DNA from: Planococcus halotolerans
Lineage (GTDB): Bacteria; Bacillota; Bacilli; Bacillales_A; Planococcaceae
Length of the DNA stretch: 64,000 bases
Direction of reading: 5' to 3'
Assembly: GCF_003289955.1 (NCBI RefSeq)
Contig: NZ_QLZR01000004.1
Location: forward strand, 124,001 to 188,000
Positions 37,324 through 46,746 of this stretch are shown one piece after another; within the stretch, counting starts at the first letter, position 1, and each line of letters starts with the position of its first letter. The notes under the pieces were generated by a model that was given only the letters and a program-made list of their open reading frames with translations, ran no database searches and was not told the origin of the DNA. Made by a program: the position numbers and the translations under genes.

Positions 37324-37353
37324 ATTATATAGGAAAGCGAGTCGTTGTGTAAA
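37324..37353 (-). promoter_or_regulatory. SigA promoter of yqgY
   Basis: On the minus strand TTTACA (37348-37353) and TATAAT (37324-37329) with an 18-base spacer. Confidence 0.7.
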
Positions 37354-37461
37354 CCGCGAGTTGGTCTTTCTTTGTGACAAACCGGTGTAATCTTTTGAGG
37401 GAAAAAAATTGTAGTTATCTTTTCAAAAAAAAATAGTATGAATACACCGCTTCGTCGCTTT

Positions 37462-37519
37462 GGACAAGCCTCCCGCAATAAGCCGAGAAGTCCACTCGTC
37501 TTATTGCTCCGGCCAGTCC
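37462..37519. repeat. Nested hairpin in the yqgY-comGA gap
   Basis: GGAC/GTCC and GCC/GGC enclose perfect eight-base arms GCAATAAG (37475-37482) and CTTATTGC (37500-37507). There is no T tail, so it is not a standard terminator. Confidence 0.5.
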
Positions 37520-37830
37520 GGCGGCGCGCCTTCGCTGGGATCCGCTTCTGGATATGAAAGTTAGTTAAGAGGGCTTAGGAAAGAAAAAGAGTTGTACTGA
37601 AATCCCACTCGGGCGAATGCCCGAGTTAGCTAAGAGTTATCCATGTTGAACTAAACAAAGAGTGATTTATATACTGATTCATTTTAAAAGAAACTTCTAG
37701 AGATATGGAGCAAAACAGCGAAGACTCATGGGGGACTAAGCGAAGTGCTGAGATCCACTCGGGCGAAGTGCAACGAGTCCAAGTTAGCTCAGCGCAAGCC
37801 AAGAGTTGGCCGTAGCCTGCAAGGCCGGCT

Positions 37831-37911
37831 CTTTGCGACGAAGCTAGCGCAGCGATGCAGGAGCAGCCTAAAAAAACGTGCTCCTGCAGTGCTGCGCACT
37901 TCGTCGCAAAG
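37831..37911. repeat. Large inverted repeat made of two copies of the repeat-family module
   Basis: The left arm (37831-37865) begins CTTTGCGACGAAGCTAGCGC and ends GCAGGAGCA; the right arm (37879-37911) begins TGCTCCTGCA and ends TTCGTCGCAAAG. About 30 bases pair with two small internal mismatches around a 13-base A-rich loop. The left-arm sequence is the same module found inside the long units at 14228-14262 and 19849-19882. Confidence 0.75.
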
Positions 37912-38008
37912 GCATTCTCCGTGCAAGACACGGCTAATGCCTTCGAAGCTGTTTTGCGGAATATCGGCTACTAATATTATCAATTTTATTTCTATGGAAC
38001 CGGTGGCC

Positions 38009-38053
38009 AAAAATCATTTTTGCCCCGAAAAGTAGGGGGTAAAAAATTATTAT
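38009..38053 (+). promoter_or_regulatory. Candidate ComK box upstream of comGA
   Basis: AAAA-N5-TTTT at 38009-38021 is a perfect ComK AT-box. A second, AAAA-N5-TTAT at 38041-38053, has one mismatch; the gap is 19 bases, close to the 18-base class of ComK sites. TATACT at 38088-38093 is a plausible -10 downstream. Confidence 0.6.
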
Positions 38054-38142
38054 GGCACAAACTATGGCGCTTCGAAAAAGACGTGGTTATACTATGGGGG
38101 AACAGCGAGGCGGAGCTGTTCGAATTCGAACAGGAGGGACCC

Positions 38143-39186
38143 ATGCAGGAAATAATCGAACGAAAATGTGCCGAGCTGCTGCAAAAAGCAGCTGACTGTG
38201 ACACGACTGATATCCACATCCAACCCGCACCTTCTAGCTACAAAGTTTCTTTCCGCTCCTTCGAAGGATTGCGGCAGGTGACACAAATCCCCTTTGATTT
38301 CGGTGATCGGATGATTGCCTATTTCAAATATCTATCCCTTTTGGACATGAGTGAAAAAAGAAAACCTCAAACAGGCTCCTTCCATCTTCCTATTAAGAAC
38401 AAATCCTTTTATTTTCGCATTTCAACTTTGCCGTCGGTCCTAACCAAAGAAAGCATTGTCATCCGTATAATGCCCGATGAAGCTGCAAAGCCCATCCATG
38501 AATTGGCAGCTTTCCGTGATTCTGCAAGGCTGCTCGAGAAACTTTCCGAAGCGGGCCAAGGCCTTATTTTACTGACGGGGCCAACCGGTTGCGGGAAATC
38601 AACAACTCTGTATTCTTTGCTGAAGCATTGTTCGGATAAACTGAACCGCAATATCATAACGCTGGAAGATCCGGTAGAAAGGAAAAACCAGGCAATCCTG
38701 CAAATACAGGTCAATGAAAAAGCGGGCCTTGATTATGCTGCTGGATTAAAGGCAATTTTGAGGCATGATCCCGACATTATCATGATCGGTGAGATCCGGG
38801 ATGCAGAAACTGCACAAATTGCGGTGCGGGCAGCCCTGACAGGGCATCTTGTGTTTTCAACTATACATGCACGTCATTCTGTCGGTTGTCTGCATCGGCT
38901 TAGAGATCTGGGAATTTCATATGAAGACATGTCACAGACGCTGATTGCAGTTTCGGCACAGCGCATTATGCCGGTTTTTGCGGAAATGGGTGACGTGAAA
39001 CCGTCCTACCGGGCATTGTACGAAATACTTCACGGCGACCGTTTAAAGGAAGCATTGCTGGCTGCAAAGGACAATATAGAATACAGCCTTCCTGAGCGCC
39101 TGTCTTTTATCGGCCAAATCCGGGAAGGAGTGACTATCGGTGCGTTTGAACGCCAGGACAAGATCACCGAAGATCCGTCTGCGTGA
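38143..39186 (+). CDS. comGA: Competence pseudopilus assembly ATPase ComGA
   Basis: A 347-residue secretion/pilus ATPase (GspE/PilB family) that drives assembly of the DNA-uptake pseudopilus. It shows Walker A GPTGCGKST, the Asp box LEDPVE and the Walker B region DIIMIGEIRDAETA, followed by the His box TIHARHS. AGGAGG at 38132 gives the ATG at 38143; the in-frame extension upstream covers the promoter region. It is first of seven overlapping comG genes. Confidence 0.94.
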   Translation: MQEIIERKCAELLQKAADCDTTDIHIQPAPSSYKVSFRSFEGLRQVTQIPFDFGDRMIAYFKYLSLLDMSEKRKPQTGSFHLPIKNKSFYFRISTLPSVLTKESIVIRIMPDEAAKPIHELAAFRDSARLLEKLSEAGQGLILLTGPTGCGKSTTLYSLLKHCSDKLNRNIITLEDPVERKNQAILQIQVNEKAGLDYAAGLKAILRHDPDIIMIGEIRDAETAQIAVRAALTGHLVFSTIHARHSVGCLHRLRDLGISYEDMSQTLIAVSAQRIMPVFAEMGDVKPSYRALYEILHGDRLKEALLAAKDNIEYSLPERLSFIGQIREGVTIGAFERQDKITEDPSA

Positions 39187-40183
39187 CCGCGGCAGATTTC
39201 TTGAACGTCTGGCAGTTCTGCTTGCTGAGGGCTATCTGTTGCCAACGGCCTTGACCTTGCTGCTGCCAATACACAGCCGGACTCTCGAGGCTGCGGAAGT
39301 GGGTCTGACCGGAATATTAAAAAGCGGCGGCAATGCAGCAGAGTTATTAAAGTTTCTTGGCTTTAAGGACGGGGTTCTGTTTCCTGTGGAAATTGCCGAA
39401 CACCACGGCCGCTTATCAGAATCGCTGGAGAGCATTGCCAAGAGCTACGGCCGGACGGAACAGGTTCAGGCAAAAATGAGGAATATCCTCGTATACCCAG
39501 TATCTTTACTTGGGTTCACATCATTGCTGTTCCTGTTTTTCCGAATGAATTATGTTCCGAATCTGACAGAACTGATGTCATCATTGCAAAGTGGTGAAGA
39601 AGGCAAAGGTGTGCCGGCTTATCTCTTGAAGCTGCCGGATTATTTTATTGCGGCTGCGGCCTTTTCTTTGGTCAGTGCCCTGATTTTTTGGAAACTTTTA
39701 AAATTCCAACAGGTTCATGTGCAAGTCAATTGGCTTTTGCGCATTCCCGTCATAAAGAAATATATCAGGCTTTACTGGTCACATCTGCTCGCCAGGGAAC
39801 TTGGTACCCTGGTCCATAGCGGTATTTCGCTTCAGGAATCGCTGAGGGTACTGATAGAGCAGAATCATCATGCAGTCATTCGTTTCATTGCTGAACGCGT
39901 TAAATCAGAAATTATCCTCGGACAGCCATTGTCGACGGCCGTTGAACGAATGGGAATTCTCTCAAATGACATGCCCGCATTTCTGAAACATGGCGAACTG
40001 ACAGGTTTTCTGGGGAAAGAGTTGATACTTTACAGCGAAGTGCAAATGGAACAGATTGAGCAGCAAACTCAAAAATGGCTGAAAATCATCCAGCCGACGT
40101 TCTTTGTCATAATTGCAGCTTGTATCGTCGCCGCATATTTGGCGATATTACTGCCGATGTATAACTTGGTCCATACAATTTGA
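39140..40183 (+). CDS. comGB: Competence pseudopilus membrane platform protein ComGB
   Basis: A 347-residue GspF/PilC-type inner membrane protein with two GspF domains (about 15-140 and 215-335) and three hydrophobic segments. GTG at 39140, nine bases after GGAG, starts it inside the end of comGA, a 47-base overlap in a different frame. It would seat the ATPase and pilins at the membrane. Confidence 0.9.
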   Translation: MRLNARTRSPKIRLRDRGRFLERLAVLLAEGYLLPTALTLLLPIHSRTLEAAEVGLTGILKSGGNAAELLKFLGFKDGVLFPVEIAEHHGRLSESLESIAKSYGRTEQVQAKMRNILVYPVSLLGFTSLLFLFFRMNYVPNLTELMSSLQSGEEGKGVPAYLLKLPDYFIAAAAFSLVSALIFWKLLKFQQVHVQVNWLLRIPVIKKYIRLYWSHLLARELGTLVHSGISLQESLRVLIEQNHHAVIRFIAERVKSEIILGQPLSTAVERMGILSNDMPAFLKHGELTGFLGKELILYSEVQMEQIEQQTQKWLKIIQPTFFVIIAACIVAAYLAILLPMYNLVHTI

Positions 40184-40194
40184 GGAGGAAGATT

Positions 40195-40515
40195 ATGAAG
40201 AGATTGAAGAACCAAAAAGGCTTTACGTTAATTGAAATGCTGATCGTCATGCTAATTATCACCGTGCTTATTGCAATCGCAATACCGAATGTTTCAAAGC
40301 AAACCACAGCTGTAGATGAAAAGGGCTGCAAGGCTTTTGTGCAGATGGTCCAAGGGCAAGTGGAATCTTTCCGGATGGATGAAAAGAAAGTGCCCACGGT
40401 TGCAGAACTGGTCACTGAAGGGTATTTGAAGGTGGATGAAACCGATTGTCCGAATGGAGACATTGTGAATATATCTGTAGATGGTGTCGTATCATCGTCA
40501 GAACCGCCGGCTTAA
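40195..40515 (+). CDS. comGC: Major competence pseudopilin ComGC
   Basis: A 106-residue type IV-like prepilin. A short basic leader is cut by ComC before F in KGFTLIEMLIVMLIITVLIA; two cysteines (in KGCKAF and DCPNG) can form the disulfide known for ComGC. GGAGGAAG precedes ATG 40195. The 3' end overlaps comGD. Confidence 0.94.
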   Translation: MKRLKNQKGFTLIEMLIVMLIITVLIAIAIPNVSKQTTAVDEKGCKAFVQMVQGQVESFRMDEKKVPTVAELVTEGYLKVDETDCPNGDIVNISVDGVVSSSEPPA

Positions 40516-40940
40516 ACAACAGTGGCTTCTCGCTGCTTGAGGTTGTTCTTGTTCTTGCACTGCTGATGGCGGGATTCGGCATCGGTTTGCCGGCATATAA
40601 CCAGATTGCTGTGAAAAAAGAAGAAGAACGTTTTTTCCAGCTCCTCAGAAACGATATATATTTTGCGCAAAGTGAAGCATATCGCTCAGGGTATTCGGTA
40701 AAAATAATTTTCCGCGATGGATTTGGCAGATATGATATTGTTCAGAACCAATTCACCCCACTTGATTCGCGGGTAATACCGGAGTCGGTCACGCTGAAAA
40801 GTACCAGTAATCTGACAGAAATCGGTTACTGGTCAAATGGTTCAGTAATGGCTTCCGGTACTTTGCGGTTTTCCACCAGTACCGCAGAAAAAATTATTGT
40901 CGTGCATCTTGGTAAAGGGAGAGTGGTGTTTTCTGGATGA
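40446..40940 (+). CDS. comGD: Minor competence pseudopilin ComGD
   Basis: A prepilin-like protein with the processing region NSGFSLLEVVLVLALLMAG. The only in-frame ATG/GTG/TTG start is TTG at 40446, deep inside comGC, with AAGGTGGAT upstream. This gives a 164-residue product with an unusually long, Cys/Arg-rich leader of about 26 residues before the processing site. A shorter form from a rare start is possible. Confidence 0.82.
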   Translation: MSEWRHCEYICRWCRIIVRTAGLNNSGFSLLEVVLVLALLMAGFGIGLPAYNQIAVKKEEERFFQLLRNDIYFAQSEAYRSGYSVKIIFRDGFGRYDIVQNQFTPLDSRVIPESVTLKSTSNLTEIGYWSNGSVMASGTLRFSTSTAEKIIVVHLGKGRVVFSG

Positions 40941-41229
40941 AAAGGGTCTTTCATGGGCAGAAACGATGCTTGGTCTGCTGATCATATTTATGCTCTTCGG
41001 CACCTTGATGCCGACCATGCAAAAAATGCACCAGACACTGGATGATAAACAATTGAGGGTTACAGCTTATGAAACCCTGTATGAAGCGGCAAGGATCATA
41101 AAAAGAAATGGATCGGCCGAGGGAGAGCGCACGGTCAATGATGTTGTTTTTTCATGGCGGTACAGCACCAATCTATGTGTGGTTTATAGAAATTACCGCT
41201 CAACAATGGAAACCGTATGCATAGAGTAA
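40909..41229 (+). CDS. comGE: Minor competence pseudopilin-like protein ComGE
   Basis: Recognised from position and the N-terminal pilin-like stretch DEKGLSWAETMLGLLIIFMLFG. The start is doubtful. TTG at 40909 (used here) or 40897 lack a ribosome site, while CTG at 40933 has GGGAG eleven bases upstream and would give the short leader expected of the family. The 3' end overlaps comGF by 13 bases. Confidence 0.72.
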   Translation: MVKGEWCFLDEKGLSWAETMLGLLIIFMLFGTLMPTMQKMHQTLDDKQLRVTAYETLYEAARIIKRNGSAEGERTVNDVVFSWRYSTNLCVVYRNYRSTMETVCIE

Positions 41230-41669
41230 AGCCAAAATGTGCAAAAGCAGGCTCAGAAGGCGGTTTCATTTATTTCAATGCATTGCTTGACTTGGTTCTG
41301 GTAGCAGCAGTCATGCCGCTGATAGTTATCTTCTATATGTATTCTGCTTCTTATATGGAGGACCTTGACGCTGGAAAAGTTGAATGGCGCTTATTTGCAG
41401 CTGAGCTGCAAAGTTATTTGACAGCAGTTGATTCCATAGAAATCATTAACGGGGGAACAGGCTTCCGCGTGATAAAAGGCGGCACCGAATATGATATAGA
41501 AGTCTACAATTCACTGATCAGGAAACAGAAGTTCAATGAAGGCCATGAGATTATGGTGACAAACATCATCAAATGCAATTTCAGCATCGAAGGGCAAGTT
41601 TTGAAAATCACCGCTATTCGATCCAACGGAACAGAAGAGAGGTCCGAATATGCCATTACAGGTCCTTAA
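41217..41669 (+). CDS. comGF: Competence protein ComGF
   Basis: A 150-residue protein with an N-terminal hydrophobic helix (GGFIYFNALLDLVLVAAVMP) and a ComGF-type soluble domain. It is a minor pseudopilin needed for transformation in B. subtilis. It overlaps comGE and comGG, consistent with one tightly coupled operon. Confidence 0.82.
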   Translation: MHRVKPKCAKAGSEGGFIYFNALLDLVLVAAVMPLIVIFYMYSASYMEDLDAGKVEWRLFAAELQSYLTAVDSIEIINGGTGFRVIKGGTEYDIEVYNSLIRKQKFNEGHEIMVTNIIKCNFSIEGQVLKITAIRSNGTEERSEYAITGP

Positions 41670-41853
41670 GTCCGAAAAAGCCGCCATTTATCCTGTCACA
41701 CTCATCTTTTTTCTATCGGCATTGATAGTCTTGTCGCATGTGGCCGCGATTTACGGCCAGCATTATAAAACATATGATGCATTGGAAAATATGCACCGGC
41801 ATGCTACTATACAACTACTGGCAGAAATCGAGAAAAATAAAATACCTGAGTGA
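41650..41853 (+). CDS. comGG: Short ComGG-like protein
   Basis: A 67-residue protein with one N-terminal helix (YPVTLIFFLSALIVLSHVAA) and a charged tail, located where comGG stands in B. subtilis. B. subtilis ComGG is about twice as long, so this one is short or truncated. Identity rests mainly on position. Its ATG lies within the end of comGF. Confidence 0.6.
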   Translation: MPLQVLKSEKAAIYPVTLIFFLSALIVLSHVAAIYGQHYKTYDALENMHRHATIQLLAEIEKNKIPE

Positions 41854-41876
41854 TTTTGGGTAGTACGGGTGGTTGG

Positions 41877-42389
41877 ATGAAAAGAATTTATTTGGTCGGA
41901 TTTATGGGATGCGGAAAAAGTGCTGTCGGCAGGCGGCTAAGTTTTTTACTGAAAAAGCCTTATTATGACATGGATAAGGAAATAGCGAGACAGATGGGTA
42001 TGACTATTGCCGCTATTTTTGAAACCAGAGGCGAAGCGTATTTCAGGGAATTGGAAACTCAATTTCTGAAAAACCTGAAAGAAGAGGATTGCATCATTTC
42101 CACAGGAGGCGGTGTGGCGATGCGGGAAGTAAACAGAAGAATCATGCGGAAAACCGGCCTCGTGTTATTTCTTGATGCTCCTTTCCGTGAAATTTGGCGA
42201 AGGATCCACAAAGATCCCAAACGGCCCATTGTGGTCAATTCGACGAAAGAGCAGATTGAAGCCTTATACAAAAAGCGCTACCCGCATTACAAGGCGGCTG
42301 CCCATATTACGATCCGCACGGAGTTCCGGACGTTGCGGCAAATTACTCAATATGCAGCATTTCAGGTGAATCGCCTAAAAGGCGAATGA
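41877..42389 (+). CDS. aroK: Shikimate kinase
   Basis: A 170-residue kinase that phosphorylates shikimate at the 3-hydroxyl, fifth step of the shikimate pathway. Walker A GFMGCGKSAVGR, substrate-binding D in YYDMDKEI, R in ETRGEAYFRELE and the STGGGV loop are all present. I start at ATG 41877; GTG at 41850, overlapping the comGG stop, is possible but adds nine unconserved residues. AroQ of the same pathway is at 51661. Confidence 0.9.
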   Translation: MKRIYLVGFMGCGKSAVGRRLSFLLKKPYYDMDKEIARQMGMTIAAIFETRGEAYFRELETQFLKNLKEEDCIISTGGGVAMREVNRRIMRKTGLVLFLDAPFREIWRRIHKDPKRPIVVNSTKEQIEALYKKRYPHYKAAAHITIRTEFRTLRQITQYAAFQVNRLKGE

Positions 42390-42443
42390 TTATATCTTTT
42401 AAATATGATTTCGTTCGTGTTTTCAACCTCTTCATAAAAAAGA

Positions 42444-42472
42444 TTGCGCTTACCCTTCAATAATGTTAGGAT
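42444..42472 (+). promoter_or_regulatory. Promoter of the gcv operon
   Basis: TTGCGC (42444-42449) and TAGGAT (42467-42472) with a 17-base spacer, about 70 bases before the glycine aptamers. Confidence 0.5.
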
Positions 42473-42534
42473 ATAGACGAAGTTATACGATTCTGTATAG
42501 CGCTATGGACCAATCATTTTGATTTGGGCGGATG

Positions 42535-42697
42535 AAAGCACGGGGAGAGTACGCGAAAGCGTCGCCGAAGGAGCAAGTGGCAGCAGCCATGAATCTCTCA
42601 GGCAAAAAGACTCGTGCCGGACGCATCTCTGGAGAACGCTGCTTTGCAGCTACCAAAGAGGAAAACCGTAACGGTAAACTTTCAGGTTCCAGGACAG
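42535..42697 (+). ncRNA. Tandem glycine riboswitch
   Basis: Two adjacent aptamers. The first has GGGGAGAG, CGCCGAAGGAGCAAG and CTCTCAGGCAAAAAGAC. The second has TCTGGAGAAC, TACCAAAGAGGAAAACC and TTTCAGGTTCCAGGACAGAG. These are the conserved junction strands of the glycine class, joined by a very short linker. It ends in a terminator; glycine binding in known members favours read-through into the glycine cleavage genes. Confidence 0.94.
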
Positions 42698-42734
42698 AGA
42701 TTTCCCTTAACAGGGGAATCTCTGTCCTTTTTTT
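42692..42734 (+). terminator. Riboswitch-controlled terminator before gcvT
   Basis: GGACAGAGATTTCCC and GGGGAATCTCTGTCC arms around a six-base loop, followed by seven T. The left arm overlaps the closing strand of the second aptamer, which explains the on-switch. Confidence 0.92.
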
Positions 42735-42763
42735 ATGGAATTTGATAAAGAGGAGGAAGTTGA

Positions 42764-43861
42764 ATGGGAGAGTTACAACGCACACCTTTATTTGAGTCAT
42801 ACTCGCAATATGGTGGAAAAACAATTGATTTCGGAGGCTGGGAATTGCCGGTGCAATTTTCCAGCATTAAAGATGAACACGAAGCTGTCAGAACAAAAGC
42901 GGGGCTTTTTGATGTGTCGCATATGGGAGAAATCCTTGTTTCCGGACCGAACAGCCTTGATTTTCTTCAGAATCTCCTGACGAATGATATTTCCAAAATC
43001 AAAGACGGCCAGGCTCAGTATACGGCTATGTGTTATCCGGACGGTGGAACTGTCGACGATTTGCTGACATATCGTTTTGATGAACAGCATTATATGCTTG
43101 TCGTGAATGCGTCGAACATCGAAAAGGATTTCGACTGGATGCAAAAACACTCGATTGATGGAGTTGAACTGGAAAACGTTTCTGACCGGTACGGGCTGCT
43201 CGCTTTGCAGGGTCCGCTTGCTGAAACGGTTTTGCAGAGATTGACTGATGAAAACTTAAGCGACATCAAGCCTTTCCGCTTTAAACAGGATGTTGCAGTT
43301 GCTGGCCATCCAGTCCTCATTTCACGCACCGGCTATACAGGTGAAAACGGTTTTGAAATTTATGGTTCTCCCGAAGCCACCATAGCGCTGTGGGACGATA
43401 TATTAAAAGAAGGCAAGGGAGACGGTGTTATCCCTGCGGGTCTTGGTGCCCGGGATACTTTGCGTTTCGAAGCTTGTCTGGCATTATATGGCCAGGAACT
43501 GACAAAAGATATTACGCCGCTGGAAGCAGGGATTAATTTTGTCGTAAAACTGGCTAAAGACGATTTTATCGGTAAAGAAGCACTTGCCGCACAAAAAGAA
43601 AATGGAGTTCCGCGCAAACTTGTTGGCATTGAGATGATCGACAAAGGAATTCCTCGGCACGGCTATGCAGTTTACTTGGGCGATGAAAAAATCGGCGAAG
43701 TGACTACCGGGACACAATCACCATCATTGAAGAAAAATATCGGACTCGCACTTATATCTGCCGAACATGCTGAACTTGGCAAGGAACTTGAAGTGGAAAT
43801 CCGCAACAAGCGCCTGAAAGCAGTTACAGTAGAAACGCCATTTTACAAGCGCAGCAATTAA
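42764..43861 (+). CDS. gcvT: Glycine cleavage system aminomethyltransferase (T protein)
   Basis: A 365-residue THF-dependent enzyme that releases ammonia from the H-protein-bound aminomethyl group and makes 5,10-methylene-THF. The folate-binding glutamate region and C-terminal barrel are recognisable ([37 protein letters not shown]). GAGGAAG precedes the ATG. It is first of gcvT-gcvPA-gcvPB; the H-protein and lipoamide dehydrogenase genes are outside the window. Confidence 0.96.
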   Translation: MGELQRTPLFESYSQYGGKTIDFGGWELPVQFSSIKDEHEAVRTKAGLFDVSHMGEILVSGPNSLDFLQNLLTNDISKIKDGQAQYTAMCYPDGGTVDDLLTYRFDEQHYMLVVNASNIEKDFDWMQKHSIDGVELENVSDRYGLLALQGPLAETVLQRLTDENLSDIKPFRFKQDVAVAGHPVLISRTGYTGENGFEIYGSPEATIALWDDILKEGKGDGVIPAGLGARDTLRFEACLALYGQELTKDITPLEAGINFVVKLAKDDFIGKEALAAQKENGVPRKLVGIEMIDKGIPRHGYAVYLGDEKIGEVTTGTQSPSLKKNIGLALISAEHAELGKELEVEIRNKRLKAVTVETPFYKRSN

Positions 43862-43888
43862 TTTCAATTGAAAAGGGGACAGCTATCG

Positions 43889-45235
43889 ATGAAACATCGC
43901 TATTTACCAATGACGCCTCAAGATGAAAAAGCAATGCTCGATACGATCGGCATCAAGTCGATTGATGAACTATTTGCGGATATTCCGGAGAAAGTAAGGT
44001 TCAAAGGCGAGTACAATATCAAACCTGCGAAATCCGAATCATCATTGACAAAAGAATTGTCGCAATTGGCTGCCAAAAATGCCGATTCCAATACGTATGC
44101 ATCGTTCCTTGGAGCTGGTGTTTATGACCATTACAAACCGATTATTGTAGACCATGTCATTTCGCGTTCGGAATTCTACACTGCCTATACGCCGTATCAG
44201 CCTGAAATTTCACAGGGTGAATTGCAGGCGATATTTGAATTCCAGACAATGATCAGTGAATTGACAGGAATGGAAATTGCCAACTCTTCGATGTACGACG
44301 GCGGAACGTCACTGGCGGAAGCCGGCATGCTCGCTGCGGGCCATACGCGCCGTAAAAAGATTCTTGTTTCGCGTGCAGTACATCCTGAATCACGTGATGT
44401 CGTGCGTTCGTATGCACTTGGACAGTCCATCACAGTGGAAGAGATTCCATTGAAAGATGGCCATACGGATCTTGATGCTTTGAAAGAAATGATTGACGAC
44501 AATACGGCAGCGGTTATGATCCAGTATCCTAACTTCTTCGGCCAGGTTGAAAATCTGAAGGAAATCGAACCGATTGTCCACGAAGCCGGTGCTTTGTTCA
44601 CTGTTTCCTCAAACCCATTAGCACTTGGTGCTTTAACACCTCCAGGCACATTGGGCGCGGATATTACAGTGGGAGATGCCCAGCCATTCGGTATCCCTGA
44701 AGCGTTCGGTGGGCCTCATTGCGGATATTTTGCTGTAACTAAAGCGCTGATGAGAAAAGTTCCTGGACGCCTCGTCGGTGAAACGACGGACGAAGACGGG
44801 CGCCGTGGTTTTGTACTTACTTTACAGGCGCGCGAGCAGCATATCCGCCGTGATAAAGCCACTTCAAATATCTGTTCGAACCAGGCACTGAACGCACTTG
44901 CTGCTTCTGTCGCCATGACTGCTCTAGGCAAAGAAGGCACCAAGGAAATGGCCATTCAGAACATTACGAAAACCTACTATATGAAACAGCAATTGAAAGC
45001 AGCCGGCTTTGAAATCGCTTTTGATGGAGCGCATTTCAATGAAATCGTTGTTAAAACCGGTGCTCCAGTCAAACAGCTGAACGCTTCTCTTCTGCAAAAA
45101 GGGATGATCGGCGGATACGACCTTGGATTGAGCTATGAAGAGTTCGATCGCCATGTGTTAATCGCCGTTACTGAACAGCGCACTAAAGAAGAAATCGATG
45201 CATTCGTGCAGGAAATGGGGGCTACTCATGCATAA
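43889..45235 (+). CDS. gcvPA: Glycine dehydrogenase (decarboxylating) subunit 1
   Basis: A 448-residue subunit of the two-part P protein, the PLP enzyme that decarboxylates glycine onto the H protein. This half lacks the PLP lysine but has the conserved [21 protein letters not shown] and [17 protein letters not shown] segments. ATG 43889 follows AAAAGGGGAC. The stop overlaps the start of gcvPB. Confidence 0.95.
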   Translation: MKHRYLPMTPQDEKAMLDTIGIKSIDELFADIPEKVRFKGEYNIKPAKSESSLTKELSQLAAKNADSNTYASFLGAGVYDHYKPIIVDHVISRSEFYTAYTPYQPEISQGELQAIFEFQTMISELTGMEIANSSMYDGGTSLAEAGMLAAGHTRRKKILVSRAVHPESRDVVRSYALGQSITVEEIPLKDGHTDLDALKEMIDDNTAAVMIQYPNFFGQVENLKEIEPIVHEAGALFTVSSNPLALGALTPPGTLGADITVGDAQPFGIPEAFGGPHCGYFAVTKALMRKVPGRLVGETTDEDGRRGFVLTLQAREQHIRRDKATSNICSNQALNALAASVAMTALGKEGTKEMAIQNITKTYYMKQQLKAAGFEIAFDGAHFNEIVVKTGAPVKQLNASLLQKGMIGGYDLGLSYEEFDRHVLIAVTEQRTKEEIDAFVQEMGATHA

Positions 45236-46691
45236 AGACAACCAACCGCTCATTTTTGAAATGACCAAAGAAGGCCGTGTCGGCTACAGCCTGCCGGAAC
45301 TCGATGTTCCCGAAATCGATCTTGCTGATTTATTGCCTGAAGGCCTGGTCCGCGTTGAAGCTGCGGATCTGCCGGAGGTTTCTGAGCTTGATATCATGCG
45401 CCATTACACAGCACTTTCCAAACGTAATCACGGTGTCGATTCCGGTTTCTATCCACTGGGCTCGTGCACAATGAAATACAATCCGAAAATCAATGAATCC
45501 GTTGCAAGGTATTCCGGATTTGCCAACATCCATCCGCTGCAGGACGAGTCTACGGTCCAGGGAGCTATGGAATTGATGTATGACCTTCAGGAGCATCTGA
45601 AGGAAATCACCGGCATGGACGAAGTGACGCTTCAGCCGGCTGCCGGCGCGCACGGGGAGTGGACAGGATTAATGATGATTCGCGCTTTCCACGAAGCTAA
45701 CGGTGATACAAAACGCACGAAAGTTATCGTTCCTGATTCAGCGCACGGCACTAACCCTGCATCCGCCACTGTGGCTGGATTTGAAAGTGTAACGGTTAAG
45801 TCAAATGAACACGGACTTGTCGATCTTGAAGATTTGAAACGCGTAGTCGGAGAAGATACAGCTGCTTTGATGCTGACTAATCCGAATACACTTGGCCTTT
45901 ACGAGGAGCAGATTCTTGAGATGGCTGCCATCATCCACGAAGTCGGCGGCAAGCTTTATTATGACGGCGCCAATTTGAACGCCGTTATGTCCAAAGCACG
46001 TCCTGGCGATATGGGCTTCGATGTTGTCCATTTGAATCTTCATAAAACTTTTACTGGCCCTCACGGCGGTGGTGGTCCTGGATCAGGTCCTGTAGGCGTC
46101 AATAAAGATTTATTGCCGTTCCTGCCAAAACCGATTCTGGTCAAAAAAGACGATGTGTTTGCATTCGACTACGACCGTCCGCAATCAATCGGCCGAGTTA
46201 AACCGTTTTACGGAAACTTCGGAATCAACGTCCGCGCATACACATATATCCGTTCGATGGGGCCGGATGGCCTGAAAGCGGTGACGGAATACGCGGTACT
46301 GAACGCAAACTATATGATGCGCAGACTGCAGGAGCATTTCGACCTGCCGTATGACCGCCACTGCAAACACGAATTTGTGCTGAGCGGCCGGCGCCAGAAG
46401 AAATTGGGCGTGCGTACACTCGATATGGCGAAACGCCTGCTTGACTTCGGCTATCATCCGCCGACAATCTACTTCCCGTTGAATGTCGAAGAAGGCATGA
46501 TGATTGAACCGACTGAAACTGAATCAAAAGAAACGCTCGATGCCTTCATCGATGCGATGATCCAGATTGCACGTGAAGTGGAAGAAAATCCGGAAATCGT
46601 CCAGAATGCACCTCATACCACTGTCATCAGTCGCCTTGATGAAACAAAAGCTGCGCGGAAACCGGTTTTGCGTTACCACAAAGCTGAATAA
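45228..46691 (+). CDS. gcvPB: Glycine dehydrogenase (decarboxylating) subunit 2
   Basis: A 487-residue PLP-bearing subunit of the P protein. The cofactor lysine is K273 in HLNLHKTF, followed by [26 protein letters not shown] and the TNPNTLGL segment are also typical. It starts at ATG 45228, eight bases inside gcvPA, so the two subunits are translated in step. Confidence 0.96.
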   Translation: MHKDNQPLIFEMTKEGRVGYSLPELDVPEIDLADLLPEGLVRVEAADLPEVSELDIMRHYTALSKRNHGVDSGFYPLGSCTMKYNPKINESVARYSGFANIHPLQDESTVQGAMELMYDLQEHLKEITGMDEVTLQPAAGAHGEWTGLMMIRAFHEANGDTKRTKVIVPDSAHGTNPASATVAGFESVTVKSNEHGLVDLEDLKRVVGEDTAALMLTNPNTLGLYEEQILEMAAIIHEVGGKLYYDGANLNAVMSKARPGDMGFDVVHLNLHKTFTGPHGGGGPGSGPVGVNKDLLPFLPKPILVKKDDVFAFDYDRPQSIGRVKPFYGNFGINVRAYTYIRSMGPDGLKAVTEYAVLNANYMMRRLQEHFDLPYDRHCKHEFVLSGRRQKKLGVRTLDMAKRLLDFGYHPPTIYFPLNVEEGMMIEPTETESKETLDAFIDAMIQIAREVEENPEIVQNAPHTTVISRLDETKAARKPVLRYHKAE

Positions 46692-46698
46692 TATTACA

Positions 46699-46738
46699 AA
46701 AAAAGCCTGGAAGCAGATTTGCTTCCAGGCCTTTTTGT
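46699..46738. terminator. Bidirectional terminator between gcvPB and the AAA ATPase gene
   Basis: AAAGCCTGGAAGCA and TGCTTCCAGGC arms followed by T on the plus strand and by A on the other side. Confidence 0.9.
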
Positions 46739-46746
46739 CATTTCAA

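Larger units (their letters stand above)
37354..38008. other. Gene-free, hairpin-rich region between yqgY and comGA
   Basis: No convincing gene was found. The region holds a nested hairpin (37462-37519), a CTCGGGC/GCCCGAG hairpin (37608-37625) and a large inverted repeat (37831-37911). B. subtilis carries several genes here (spx-like yqgZ, yqhA, yqhB), so this is a point where gene content differs between the lineages. Confidence 0.6.

Noticed and set aside
37626-38035. Open frames of 73-101 codons on both strands before comGA
   Set aside because: They run through the inverted repeat and hairpins, have no ribosome site and show no protein-like pattern.
42390-42443. Small gene between aroK and the glycine riboswitch
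   Set aside because: No frame with a start and ribosome site; the stretch is promoter-proximal AT-rich DNA.
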